NCBI GenBank assembly: GCA_020631215.1
Contig: JAHDHS010000010.1
Location: 1 to 64,000 of the forward strand
DNA length: 64,000 nucleotides
From: Hellea sp.
GTDB lineage: Bacteria; Pseudomonadota; Alphaproteobacteria; Caulobacterales; Maricaulaceae
Reading direction: 5' to 3'
Below, piece by piece: positions 1 through 10,090 of this stretch (position 1 is its first letter; the number at the start of each line of letters is the position of its first letter). The notes beneath the pieces are model-generated. The model ran no database searches and had not been told where the DNA came from. It worked only from the letters and a program-made list of their open reading frames with translations. A program made the translations under genes and the position numbers.

Positions 1-52
1 TCCCCGCCGCCGCCATTTCGCAACCGCTAAGGTCATGAACAGACAGTAAGAT

Positions 53-451
53 TTATGCCGCTTTATTAGCAAAGCGCGTTGCGCCATACCAGCCAAGCAG
101 AGTGACGACGATCGCACCGATCATCATCCAGATCGGGTGCGGGATCATGAACATGGTAATACCCGCAAAGACCAATAGCATCACAGCGATTATGGTCGCA
201 GGTAATGTCTGTCCACCTGATAACTTTACGCCCGTCAGGCCGCCGCCAAAAACCCCGAGTCCCCACGCTATTAGCACGGCGAGTTTCGCCCCGAACGGGA
301 TCGAGTCCATGATCGCCGCCAATTCTTCCGGATTTTTCAGATCAACGCCTTCGGGCGGCGGAAAGATCATGTGACCGATAGATTCGACGATCATGATCAT
401 GATGACCCCCACGACAAGGCCCGCGATGGTGCCCAAGATTGTTTTTTTCAT
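53..451 (-). CDS. hypothetical multi-TM membrane protein, 132 aa
   Basis: ORF track; four hydrophobic segments, no recognised enzymatic motif. Confidence 0.7.
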   Translation of the reverse strand: MKKTILGTIAGLVVGVIMIMIVESIGHMIFPPPEGVDLKNPEELAAIMDSIPFGAKLAVLIAWGLGVFGGGLTGVKLSGGQTLPATIIAVMLLVFAGITMFMIPHPIWMMIGAIVVTLLGWYGATRFANKAA

Positions 452-463
452 TTCAAACTCCCC

Positions 464-1285
464 CTATTTTTTCGTGAATTTATAGGTATTGGCCTCGCCC
501 GGAAAGCTTCTGTCGCTCACCTCTTTGGCATAGGCTTTGACGGCTTTTTCGATTTGCGCTTTTTGATCACCGAATTTTTTGACGAATTTCGGCACGCGAT
601 CAAACATGCCCAGCATATCCGGCGTGACCAAAATCTGCCCATCACACCCCGCCGACGCCCCAATGCCGATGGTCGGAATATTGACGGCTTTGGTCACTTC
701 ATCGGCGATTTCGACGGATGTACCTTCAACCACGACAGCGAATGATCCCGCCTCCGCCGCCGCGATGGCATTGGCGATAATTTCATCTTTGACAGTTTCC
801 GTGCGTCCGCGCGCACGAAACCCGCCCAGCACATTCATGCTTTGGGGGCGCAAGCCGACATGGCTCATGACGGGAATGCCGCGCTCAACCAGATAAGAAA
901 TCGTCTCGGCAGCATAAGAGCCGCTCTCGATCTTCACCGCCTGACAGCCTGTTTCCATCATCACGCGGGAGGCACTGCGAAAGGCGGTCTCGACGCTGTC
1001 TTCATAGGACCCGAATGGCAGGTCCACAACAACGAGGGCTTTCTGAGAGCCGCGCATCACCGCCTGCCCGTGCATGATCATCATATCCAGCGTCACACCT
1101 ACCGTTGTGGTCAGGCCATGCACAACCATACCAACGCTGTCACCGACGAGGATCAAATCACAATACTCATCGACAATCGCCGCTGTCGGCGCGTCATAAG
1201 CCGTCAGGCAAACAATCGGTTCCCCACCCTTTCGCTCCGTAATCTGCGGCGCGGTCATCCGGCGGATTTGATTTTGTGCGGACAT
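464..1285 (-). CDS. panB: 3-methyl-2-oxobutanoate hydroxymethyltransferase
   Basis: Full-length ORF with PanB-typical segments ([51 protein letters not shown]). Confidence 0.95.
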   Translation of the reverse strand: MSAQNQIRRMTAPQITERKGGEPIVCLTAYDAPTAAIVDEYCDLILVGDSVGMVVHGLTTTVGVTLDMMIMHGQAVMRGSQKALVVVDLPFGSYEDSVETAFRSASRVMMETGCQAVKIESGSYAAETISYLVERGIPVMSHVGLRPQSMNVLGGFRARGRTETVKDEIIANAIAAAEAGSFAVVVEGTSVEIADEVTKAVNIPTIGIGASAGCDGQILVTPDMLGMFDRVPKFVKKFGDQKAQIEKAVKAYAKEVSDRSFPGEANTYKFTKK

Positions 1286-1351
1286 AAAACCTCCAAGTTA
1301 CAGAGGCTTATAGGGCTGTCGATCATAATCCCGCAAGGTGACTTTTGGAAA

Positions 1352-1999
1352 TTATGAGCCTTCAGCCTCATTCTCTGAACTGATTGCCATCACCGCATAT
1401 TTGATTTGCTCCTCGGGCGAGCACCAAGGGTAGCCACTCATAGTTATATGATTATGCGCAATTCCGTGAAGTGCCGACAAAAAGAAATCGAGTTTCGTTT
1501 TAAGAGTTTCAGCGTCATCATTGGGCGCAATGGCTGATATCGCCTCGGTTATGATCTCATATCCAGATAGAATTTCTGGGTTATCCAGAAACACATTAAC
1601 TTGAGACTGTGTTACACCTTTCGCCATAAAGACGAGCCTGTATTCTTCGGGATGACGTAACCAGTAATCAACATAGACCAGTCCCATTTTATAAATAGCC
1701 TCATGATCAGACACGTTCGAAACGGGCTTTAGCTCTTCTAAAAGCCCGGCAAAGACATCCCCCCAAAGCGACCGAAGAATATCTATTTTCGCATCGTAAT
1801 AGCTGTAAAGAGTCATCGGTGCGCAGCCAATTTCCTTGGCTATTCGCCGCACGGAAACATTGGCATAACCATCTTGCTGAAACAGTGTTCTGGCGACGCT
1901 CGTAATCCGCGCGCGGGTTGTTTCACGCTTTTCTGCCGAGATCGAGGGTCGACCTCTTTTAGCAGTTAATTTTTCATTGGTTTCGGCAGATTGGTTCAT
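1352..1999 (-). CDS. TetR/AcrR family transcriptional regulator
   Basis: N-terminal HTH (ITSVARTLFQQDGYANVSVRRIAKEIGCAPMTLYSYYDAKIDIL) typical of TetR; divergent from the next gene. Confidence 0.9.
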   Translation of the reverse strand: MNQSAETNEKLTAKRGRPSISAEKRETTRARITSVARTLFQQDGYANVSVRRIAKEIGCAPMTLYSYYDAKIDILRSLWGDVFAGLLEELKPVSNVSDHEAIYKMGLVYVDYWLRHPEEYRLVFMAKGVTQSQVNVFLDNPEILSGYEIITEAISAIAPNDDAETLKTKLDFFLSALHGIAHNHITMSGYPWCSPEEQIKYAVMAISSENEAEGS

Positions 2000-2043
2000 A
2001 ATGATCTCTTCAAGAAGATAATATTTGACTGTTGCTTTATTTT

Positions 2044-2059
2044 AATATACGCGTATATT
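2044..2059. promoter_or_regulatory. candidate TetR operator, perfect 16-bp palindrome AATATACGCGTATATT
   Basis: Exact inverted repeat in the 88-bp intergenic region between the divergent tetR and membrane-protein genes. Confidence 0.7.
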
Positions 2060-2087
2060 TTATCAAGAGTTAAATGAAGGCAACCAC

Positions 2088-2516
2088 ATGATTATTGATA
2101 TCTTACACGTCCTGACAACAGTCATGATTGGGCTATACGCAGGAAGCCTTTTAACAGAAGCCATGATCTTAGTTCCTTACTGGCGACGTATGGAGCCAGC
2201 GGAATTTTTCCGCTTACACGGCACGATGGGGCCGCCTTTGTTTCGCTATTTTGCTCCCCTGACGACAGCCGCCGTGTTTTTATCAGTTATAGCAGCTATC
2301 TTTGGTGGATTTTGGCAAATCTTGGCAGCATGCCTATGCGTCACAGCGCTCATTATTTTCTTTTTATATTTTAAAAATGCCAATCAGTCCTTTGCAGACC
2401 ATTCACTAGAAACCGCAGATTTACCAAGTGAGCTCTCTCGTTGGGCAAGCTGGCACTGGCTTAGGACTGTGATAATTATCCTCGCCATGGTCATGTCTGT
2501 CTACGGGCTTGTATAA
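2088..2516 (+). CDS. four-TM membrane protein, DUF1772-like
   Basis: ORF with hydrophobic segments; divergent partner of the TetR gene. Confidence 0.6.
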   Translation: MIIDILHVLTTVMIGLYAGSLLTEAMILVPYWRRMEPAEFFRLHGTMGPPLFRYFAPLTTAAVFLSVIAAIFGGFWQILAACLCVTALIIFFLYFKNANQSFADHSLETADLPSELSRWASWHWLRTVIIILAMVMSVYGLV

Positions 2517-2708
2517 CTGGTCAGGATAAAACTTTTATAAGACCGCTAATTGCGACACCGACAAGTTTAACATCGAAAACGTCCAGTCAAAAATATTTTG
2601 TGCGGAGATAAACTTATTTAAATTCAGTGGCTTATAGGCACTAATATAAGCTATCACTAAGATATATTTATTCTTGCACTTTGATTATTACCGTGGTCAC
2701 GTATCGAA

Positions 2709-3122
2709 ATGAAAGACATAGCTATATTAATTGCGAGCTCAATACTCTGGTTGTGTATGTTTCTTGCGACGCTAGTCAGCATGATCGTCGTGTTCATAGG
2801 TGTAGGCGTTGGACTTCACTATCACCCTAAACCTTTATTGCCTTCGGTGCTGATCATGTCTTTGTCGCTCGTCCCCGCGGTTCCGCCATTGCTTTTCGCA
2901 ATTACTAAATTGGATGCCATCAAATCCAAACCTGCAACACTATATAGCATTTACTTGGTAGTCGTTTTATCTGGTGTTTGTTTTGTAAAATATATGAGCG
3001 ATAATTTAGCCAAAGACACCGGAGACAAGTTTCTCTACATGCCGATACTAACGCTCGGAGTTTTGCTGATAGCTGCTGTTTTTCTAGAGATTATCAAATC
3101 AAGACTTACGGCTCACGACTGA
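2709..3122 (+). CDS. hypothetical multi-TM membrane protein
   Basis: ORF with four hydrophobic helices; AT-rich relative to neighbours. Confidence 0.55.
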   Translation: MKDIAILIASSILWLCMFLATLVSMIVVFIGVGVGLHYHPKPLLPSVLIMSLSLVPAVPPLLFAITKLDAIKSKPATLYSIYLVVVLSGVCFVKYMSDNLAKDTGDKFLYMPILTLGVLLIAAVFLEIIKSRLTAHD

Positions 3123-3155
3123 AGTTCAAATAATATTCTAAAATTTACTCTACTA

Positions 3156-4877
3156 CTACAAATCCGCCAGCTGCGCTTCCGGAAAATCAAAGACTGGGCT
3201 TGCTCCTGCCCGAATTTGTTCGAGTTCGGCTTCGGCCTCGGGCATGATAGATAGGGCGTGGTAGCGGGCGAGTACGCCCATATTCTTGGCTCCCGCATCG
3301 CCTGCCATTTTACCCCGCGCGACAGATTTAATCAGCAGCGCGCCGGAAATCACGGCTGCGCAGAGCGATTGATAAGGCGTGGCGACCGAAAGGGCATCCT
3401 TTTCGGAAGCATTTAAAACAATATCCGTCGCGGTCGAGAGTGTCTCTATGCCTTTGGTCAAAGCCTGTACGCATACGTCCAAATCGCCCGACTGTTCGGC
3501 TTCAATATTGATATGTTTGAGGTCTTTGATCAGCGCGCGCATAGCCTCCCCACCATCGCGACGGAGTTTGCGGCCAATTAGGTCCATCGCCTGAATGCCG
3601 TTTGTACCTTCATAAATCGGGGCAATGCGGCTGTCGCGATAATGCTGCGCTGCGCCGGTTTCTTCGACAAAGCCCATGCCGCCGTGAATTTGTACGCCCA
3701 CTGATGCCACGGACACACCTGTGTCAGAGCCCAAAGATTTTGTCATCGGCGTTAAGAGTGCGGCCTGGCTGTGATCGCCCATATCATCGGCTGCGGCCGT
3801 CGCCATCGCCAAGACCCGCGCTGCCATCAGGCGGGTTTTCATGTCAATAAGCATACGCCGTACATCCGGATGACCGATGATCGGATCACTCTTCTCGCCG
3901 TCAATCGGACGGCCCTGCACACGGTCATTCGCGTAGTCCAGCGCGGTTTGATAGGCGCGTTCACCAATCGCCACGCCCTGCACACCGACAAAGAGCCTCG
4001 CTTCGTTCATCATGGTGAACATGCACGCCAGACCGCGATTGACCTCACCCACCAGCCAACCTTTAGCGCCGCTAAACTCCATCACGCAGGTCGGGCTGCC
4101 GTGAATGCCAAGTTTATGCTCCAGTCCAATGGGCGAAAAATCATTACGTTCGCCAAGGCTGCCATCTTCATTCACAAGGTATTTTGGACATAAAAACAAA
4201 GAGATACCCCGGGAACCTTCAGGGCTATCCGGCAAGCGCGCCAACACCAAATGAATGATATTATCCGCGCAATCATGGTCGCCCCATGTGATGAATATCT
4301 TCTGCCCTGTGATCGCAAAAGTTCCGTCACCATTATCTTCGGCTTTGGTACGGACTGGCCCCAAATCAGACCCCGCCTGCGGTTCCGTCAGGCACATCGC
4401 CCCCGTCCATTCACCGCTGACCATCTTGTCCAAATAGATGTTTTTAAGATCGTCATTGGCATGAGCGTCAATGGCCTTCACCGCAGAGCTGGTCAGCATA
4501 GGGCATAAGCCCAGAGCCATATTGGCGGCATAGATCATTTCATTCACGGCGACGCTGACCACACTGGGCAAGCCCATACCACCGATCTCGGCGGGCATAG
4601 GCAGGCTTTGCCAGCCGGCTTCAGCGAAAGCCTGATAAGCCTCTTTAAAACCCGGTGATGTGGTGACATCGCGGCCGTCAATCGTTGCGGGATTTTGATC
4701 CCCATCCCAATTGGTGGGGGCCAAGACATCCCGCGCAAAAACGGAGGCACCGTTTAAAATGTCACTGACAAGCTCTGGCGTGGCCTCAGCAAAGGCAGGC
4801 CGGGCAGTGATCTTGTCAAAATCAACGCCGTGATTGAGCAGGAATTGCATCGCATTAACGGGGGCAGTGAAACTCAT
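3156..4877 (-). CDS. acyl-CoA dehydrogenase
   Basis: MCLTEPQAGSDLG, QIHGGMGFVEETGAAQHYRDSRIAPIYEGTNGIQAMDLIGRK; classic acyl-CoA dehydrogenase motifs with C-terminal extension. Confidence 0.95.
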   Translation of the reverse strand: MSFTAPVNAMQFLLNHGVDFDKITARPAFAEATPELVSDILNGASVFARDVLAPTNWDGDQNPATIDGRDVTTSPGFKEAYQAFAEAGWQSLPMPAEIGGMGLPSVVSVAVNEMIYAANMALGLCPMLTSSAVKAIDAHANDDLKNIYLDKMVSGEWTGAMCLTEPQAGSDLGPVRTKAEDNGDGTFAITGQKIFITWGDHDCADNIIHLVLARLPDSPEGSRGISLFLCPKYLVNEDGSLGERNDFSPIGLEHKLGIHGSPTCVMEFSGAKGWLVGEVNRGLACMFTMMNEARLFVGVQGVAIGERAYQTALDYANDRVQGRPIDGEKSDPIIGHPDVRRMLIDMKTRLMAARVLAMATAAADDMGDHSQAALLTPMTKSLGSDTGVSVASVGVQIHGGMGFVEETGAAQHYRDSRIAPIYEGTNGIQAMDLIGRKLRRDGGEAMRALIKDLKHINIEAEQSGDLDVCVQALTKGIETLSTATDIVLNASEKDALSVATPYQSLCAAVISGALLIKSVARGKMAGDAGAKNMGVLARYHALSIMPEAEAELEQIRAGASPVFDFPEAQLADL

Positions 4878-4974
4878 AATAACCTCTTTCTTTCGCTGTT
4901 AATGGCATGGCCGCCCAACAAAATTAAGCGGAAATATCGCTTGAAATAGCGACGGACAGCCGCATTATGCCCAT

Positions 4975-5430
4975 ATGAAATCCTTTATTTACATGCCTGT
5001 GGGCTTGATCTGTTTGTTACTGGCCGGTTGCGGCGGCGGGGAAACAACGTCTGCCCCCGCGTCAAGCCCTGAGCAAATCACAGCACCGAAAATCGAGACC
5101 GTAAAAGCTGAAAGAACGCCGATGGAGCGGGGGCGCATTCTCTATAAACGCTGTCAGGCCTGTCACACATTGGAAGATGGCGGCAAGCATAAGGTCGGTC
5201 CAAATCTATGGAATGTATACGGCTCCAAAGCCGGGACAAAAGAGGGTTATGCCTATTCCAAAGCTTTGCTGGCTTCTGAAATTGTCTGGGATAACAGTAA
5301 CATGGACGCTTATATGGAGCGGCCGCGGGAATTTATACCGGGGAATAAAATGAGCTTTATCGGTATTAAAAAACAGGAAGATCGCGACGCGTTGCAGATA
5401 TACATTAAGGCGCAAACGGGCGCGGAGTAG
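4975..5430 (+). CDS. c-type cytochrome lipoprotein (class I, c552-like)
   Basis: Lipobox LLLAGC, haem motif CQACH, distal GNKMSF methionine ligand. Confidence 0.9.
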   Translation: MKSFIYMPVGLICLLLAGCGGGETTSAPASSPEQITAPKIETVKAERTPMERGRILYKRCQACHTLEDGGKHKVGPNLWNVYGSKAGTKEGYAYSKALLASEIVWDNSNMDAYMERPREFIPGNKMSFIGIKKQEDRDALQIYIKAQTGAE

Positions 5431-6336
5431 TTAAAACCGATACCAATAGCTGATCGCGACTCCTTCTTCCGCGACAATGCTGCGCCCTGATAAGGTCTTT
5501 GTGTAGGATAATTGCAGGCTGTGGTTCCGTTTTAAGGGCGTCTCATCCCCTTTCGTTTCACTTTCATTTCCACGGTTTTTCTTCTTTTTTCGTCTGTAAT
5601 GATAGGTCAGAGACGGCTGAAACTTCCAATATGACTGCCGCCCGACAGCAAATCCAAATGCGCTTTCCGGCTCCCGCGTTGCCGTATAATTTTGCAGCAT
5701 AATCAACCACTTATCATTAGGTTTATAACCTAAGGTTAGGTCAAAATGCGTCGAGTCATAACGCCCGCCCACATCAAATCGTGACGCGGCCTGAACATCA
5801 AAAAACACATCATGCTTCTTCCGATCCGCACTTTGCCCCCACATCGCCCTGACCTCGATTTGGTCGCTACCGCCATTGATATCGAGGATATTATCCTGCG
5901 GGCCGCCATTCAGAATATAGCTGATCTGCACGCCGACCGCATGCCCGGGTTTAGAGCGAATATTATAGCGCAGCCCTAACTCGGTTTGATCGAAGTCCTT
6001 GAAAAGAAATGCGTTTTGCGGGCCTTCAAAATTGATCGTCTGATAAGCGGCATTGCCTGTCAGAGTGATTTTTTCCGTCAGGCCGTATTCAAAGAACAAA
6101 CGGCTCTCCGTTTTGGAAAAATCTGAAATATCTTGCTGATTTCCGTCTGAATCAAAGACCGTATTGCCGTCCGACCAAAGAGTCGTCGTAATAATTTGCC
6201 CATCGCCCTTGGGCATATTCCAAGCGCCCGCCCAGGCCGACCCAGGCAGCGCGCCCGCCAAAAACAGGCCAAAAACGACCATTTTCGATGCATTTATGGT
6301 TAACGCAGCCATCCCGGCCCAAATCCCCAACTTCAT
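5431..6336 (-). CDS. putative outer-membrane beta-barrel protein
   Basis: Signal peptide, alternating beta-strand pattern, C-terminal ...YWYRF aromatic end. Confidence 0.65.
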   Translation of the reverse strand: MKLGIWAGMAALTINASKMVVFGLFLAGALPGSAWAGAWNMPKGDGQIITTTLWSDGNTVFDSDGNQQDISDFSKTESRLFFEYGLTEKITLTGNAAYQTINFEGPQNAFLFKDFDQTELGLRYNIRSKPGHAVGVQISYILNGGPQDNILDINGGSDQIEVRAMWGQSADRKKHDVFFDVQAASRFDVGGRYDSTHFDLTLGYKPNDKWLIMLQNYTATREPESAFGFAVGRQSYWKFQPSLTYHYRRKKKKNRGNESETKGDETPLKRNHSLQLSYTKTLSGRSIVAEEGVAISYWYRF

Positions 6337-6391
6337 CCCTGCCTTCGCAATAAGCTTTTGGATATCGGCGCGTCAAATGATATAGGGCGGC

Positions 6392-7177
6392 ATGTCAAAA
6401 CCATCCTTCACGCGTCTGGCTTTCATCAGCAATGACAAGCCCAGTGCCAAATTCGCCAAAAAGGAATTCTCCGAACGTTACGGCAATGTCGACGCGGCGG
6501 AGGCGGATGCCATTATTGCAATTGGCGGGGATGGCTTCATGCTGCAAACGCTGCGCCGCTATATGCCGCTAATCCGGCGGGGCCTGCCTGTTTACGGGGT
6601 CAATAAAGGCACGATTGGATTTTTGATGAATGCTTATAATCTGGATGATCTGCCGGAGCGTTTGGCACAAGCCGAACCGACCACCGTCAAGCCGCTAAAA
6701 ATGACGGCGGAATATGGCGGCGGCACAATTACGGAACTGGCCTTTAATGAGGTCTCCCTGTTCCGCCAAACCCAACAAGCCGCCCATATCGAAATAACCG
6801 TCGACGGCAAAACCCGCATGGAGCGGTTGATCGCCGATGGCGTGCTGGTCGCGACGCCTGCCGGGTCAACGGCATATAATCTTTCCGCCCACGGGCCAGT
6901 TGTGCCTCTGGGGACGGATATTCTCGCCCTCACCCCGATCAGCGCCTTCCGCCCCCGCCGCTGGCGCGGGGCTTTACTGCGCGGTCAATCCAAAGTCCAT
7001 TTCAATGTGCTTGACCCCAAAAAGCGCCCGGTCTCCGCCTCCGCCGATAATTCTGAAATCCGGAGCGTGACCTCTGTGACCGTTGAGCAGGACGGTGAAA
7101 CTTCCCTCACCCTGCTCTTCGATGCCGATCACGCGCTGGACGAAAAAATGCTCCGCGAACAATTCGGGGATGGGTAA
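6392..7177 (+). CDS. nadK: NAD kinase
   Basis: AIGGDGFMLQTLR (GGDG motif), GVNKGTIGFLMN, DGVLVATPAGSTAYNLSAHGP. Confidence 0.95.
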   Translation: MSKPSFTRLAFISNDKPSAKFAKKEFSERYGNVDAAEADAIIAIGGDGFMLQTLRRYMPLIRRGLPVYGVNKGTIGFLMNAYNLDDLPERLAQAEPTTVKPLKMTAEYGGGTITELAFNEVSLFRQTQQAAHIEITVDGKTRMERLIADGVLVATPAGSTAYNLSAHGPVVPLGTDILALTPISAFRPRRWRGALLRGQSKVHFNVLDPKKRPVSASADNSEIRSVTSVTVEQDGETSLTLLFDADHALDEKMLREQFGDG

Positions 7178-7198
7178 GGCTGTTGCCTTAACCCATCC
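7168..7198. terminator. hairpin overlapping the nadK stop codon, possible bidirectional terminator
   Basis: ggatgggtaaggc-tgtt-gccttaacccatcc, near-perfect inverted repeat (one bulge) between convergent genes. Confidence 0.6.
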
Positions 7199-7201
7199 TG
7201 C

Positions 7202-10090
7202 TTAGCGCTTTTTATAATTTACGTTTACGGGTGAAACGGCTTGTTCGTTTTGATCCAGTATACATTTACCGGAACGGTAATTGCCGACACTTCGAATGAC
7301 TTCGCCCGCCTCTGGCTCGACACGCACGCCTTTAACCAAGCTATTCAAGACCCGCGTGACCAGCCCGTCCAATCGCGTGACGATATAGCAATCCACCGTG
7401 GGTTCGGCATGCGGGTTTCCGATACCGCTGTCATCCGTCAAAAACAGATATCGCCCTCCAGTAATTTGCGCCATGGACCGCATCAGAAACTCGGCTGTTT
7501 TATCCACGCCGCTGGCCGCAACAGGCACAATATGAACACCTCTTGTCCGTGACAGCAAGCCGGCTTCCCAGGTGTCACTGATATAGCGGTTATGCGGCGG
7601 CGCATCAGCCACCAGCAAGTTCACCTTCAACGCATCATCACGCCACGCCATTTTCAAACCGGCATTCATGGCCTTATGCATGGCTTCAGGCATATCGCCG
7701 CCACCATGCGCGTTTTGCTTATCAAGCGATGATTTGAATGCATCAATATCGCCTGTGAAAGGTACTTCCCGCACGACATATGCATCACCCTCATCGCGAT
7801 AGACAATCAGCCCTGTTCGGATATCGATCCCCGGATTGGCATCCTCAACGCGCCTTAGAATGGCTTTCAGTTCTGATTGCAAATATCGCATCTCATCCGC
7901 CATTGAACCTGTCGCATCAATGGTCAGAAGAAGGTCCATTTTCTCGAAAGCCTGGCTATCCGTTTGAAGATTGACAACAAGATCCCCGCCATTGCTAATC
8001 TGCGACTGGGTCAGCGTTTTCGTCACCGAATTCGCTCCATCAACAGAGACTTTGACACTCACCCCTGCTTTTAAGCCATCAAAATAAGGATAAAGATAGG
8101 CCATGCCATCCGCGCCCGTCCGAAGCGGGAACATGCGTTTTCCACCTGGCGTTTCCAGGGTGATATCTGCCATCGGCACAGCTTTGCCAGCTCGGTCGAG
8201 AATACGAATATCGATACGCCGATCAGCATCCACATAAGGCAAACCTCTCTGACCAAGCGGGCCTTGCAGAACCTTATCTAAATAAACTTTATAGAGATCA
8301 GGATTAAGAACGTCATCATAATCACCCGCCGTAAGCTGACCAGCTTGCGGTTGAGGTTTGGGCTTGGGTTCGGGCGGCACTACAGGACTTTCAATGCGTT
8401 CAATGGAACCGTCTGGCATTACAATCACCATTTCCACGCTTTTCGGCTGAACGACAATCGTTTCCATGACGGTTTCATAGACAGGCGGCGGCGTAACAAT
8501 TTCAGTATAAGCTTCCTGAATAACGATCGTCTCGACCACATCTTCATACGTGCCGTCCGCTTTTTGAATTCGGAAAGTGACGTCTTTTGTAATGGCCGGG
8601 ATGACACGTTCCGTTGTACTGGCCGGGGTTTTGACAACGCGGCGGGGAACCTGTTTTGTTACGGCGGGCACTGCCCGTTCAACCAGCCGAGCGCCTTCGG
8701 GCAAGGTGAATGAACGCTTCCCATCAGATGTCACAGACGCATCGCGGCTGCGCTCAAAAGCCGGAGACGGAGGGGGCGGCGCGATTGGTGCAGAGGCAAT
8801 TTTTCTGGCAGAGCCTTTGCGTTTACTCGCGGTCACGACGATTTCGTCTGCCATCACAGGCGACGGCGCAATCACATCGCTATGACTAGCTATCTCTTCG
8901 GAAAAATATGCTGCGCCACTGTCGACCACACCAAGTTTATTTCTCAATTCACCGACTGAAGTAATCCCGCTCGATGCCCCCTCGCTTGGTTTGGGAGAGG
9001 CGACAATCTCTGACGCAATCACCTTGGTGGAACCGTCAGGCTGGAGTTCGATTGTCTCGCGCACCGTTTCAAAGACGGGCGGTACAGTCACCAATTCCGT
9101 GCTGGCTTCCTGAACAATCACGGTTTCCTGATAGGTTTCATATTCCGCCGGGGTGGTTACATATTCCACAGACTCAGGCTGAACAACCACAAGCTCAGAA
9201 ATGGTTTCAAACGTGCCATCCGCTTTCTCTACCCTGCGCGTTTCCGTTTTTGTAACCGGCGGAATTCGGCGCTCAACCGTTCTGGCTGGTGTTTTGATAC
9301 GGCGGCGTGTTTCAACTCTGGGTATTGCTGGAACAACTCTTTCCACTGTTTGGCCGGGCGTTTTTATGATCCGCCGTTCGATTGTCACCACATTGGAAGG
9401 AGTGGCAGTCTCTGGCGTCACTACTGCAATGTCTGCCGTGGGCGGCTCGGTGACGGAGGCATCGGTCTTACCCTCGCCATCTGCGGTCTTAACCGAAGGC
9501 GTTTCCAAAACAGGCGCAGATATCTCAGGATCGGAAATGACGGGCTCTTTTGGGGTTGCATCCACCTTTGGCACGACAATATCCGTTTTCGGCTCTGGCG
9601 TGATGACGGGTTCAATTGTCACTGGATCAGAAATCGCCGGATTAGAGATAACAGGCTCAGAAGTTTTCGGCTCGGTTATTGGCACGTTCACCGGGGCAAT
9701 GGGTTCAAGCGGATCGACACTGTAATCATGATTTGGCAGGATGATCACAGCCGCGATCAGGGCCGCCATACAGCTGCCGCCCATCATGGCGGCTCTTGGC
9801 GATAAGTTGAAAAAATTATTGAGTTTAGACATCATCAGGCTCCCAAAGGTCTGCACGCGGGCCGCGTGCGTGGTATGACCTGTAGGACGCGGCGCGCCCG
9901 CCAATCCTTGGGAGGTGTCTGATTTTTTTTGCGTGGCCGCCTGGGACGCGCTCTCTGATGAAGCCGCTGTCTCGGCGATAAATTCGCTGTCAAAGGCCGC
10001 CATCGCCGCCGCCATTCCGCGCGTGCGCGCGGCCTTGGAAGGTTTCAGGCCTTGCATCTCTGCGGCCAGCTTATCTGTGTCATCTGTCAT
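7202..10090 (-). CDS. single-pass membrane vWA-domain protein with duplicated periplasmic modules
   Basis: Cytosolic N-terminus, TM (AAMMGGSCMAALIAAVIIL), Pro-rich PVISDP repeats, two copies of a VERxxPAxxK.../VYETVxETIxxQ module, MIDAS-like LLLTIDATGSMADEM. Confidence 0.85.
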   Translation of the reverse strand: MTDDTDKLAAEMQGLKPSKAARTRGMAAAMAAFDSEFIAETAASSESASQAATQKKSDTSQGLAGAPRPTGHTTHAARVQTFGSLMMSKLNNFFNLSPRAAMMGGSCMAALIAAVIILPNHDYSVDPLEPIAPVNVPITEPKTSEPVISNPAISDPVTIEPVITPEPKTDIVVPKVDATPKEPVISDPEISAPVLETPSVKTADGEGKTDASVTEPPTADIAVVTPETATPSNVVTIERRIIKTPGQTVERVVPAIPRVETRRRIKTPARTVERRIPPVTKTETRRVEKADGTFETISELVVVQPESVEYVTTPAEYETYQETVIVQEASTELVTVPPVFETVRETIELQPDGSTKVIASEIVASPKPSEGASSGITSVGELRNKLGVVDSGAAYFSEEIASHSDVIAPSPVMADEIVVTASKRKGSARKIASAPIAPPPPSPAFERSRDASVTSDGKRSFTLPEGARLVERAVPAVTKQVPRRVVKTPASTTERVIPAITKDVTFRIQKADGTYEDVVETIVIQEAYTEIVTPPPVYETVMETIVVQPKSVEMVIVMPDGSIERIESPVVPPEPKPKPQPQAGQLTAGDYDDVLNPDLYKVYLDKVLQGPLGQRGLPYVDADRRIDIRILDRAGKAVPMADITLETPGGKRMFPLRTGADGMAYLYPYFDGLKAGVSVKVSVDGANSVTKTLTQSQISNGGDLVVNLQTDSQAFEKMDLLLTIDATGSMADEMRYLQSELKAILRRVEDANPGIDIRTGLIVYRDEGDAYVVREVPFTGDIDAFKSSLDKQNAHGGGDMPEAMHKAMNAGLKMAWRDDALKVNLLVADAPPHNRYISDTWEAGLLSRTRGVHIVPVAASGVDKTAEFLMRSMAQITGGRYLFLTDDSGIGNPHAEPTVDCYIVTRLDGLVTRVLNSLVKGVRVEPEAGEVIRSVGNYRSGKCILDQNEQAVSPVNVNYKKR

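Noticed and set aside
9201-9725. 174-aa plus-strand ORF
   Set aside because: Antisense to the repeat/Pro-rich part of the vWA gene; low-complexity composition (VTGSEIAGLEITGSEV) mirrors the opposite-strand repeats.
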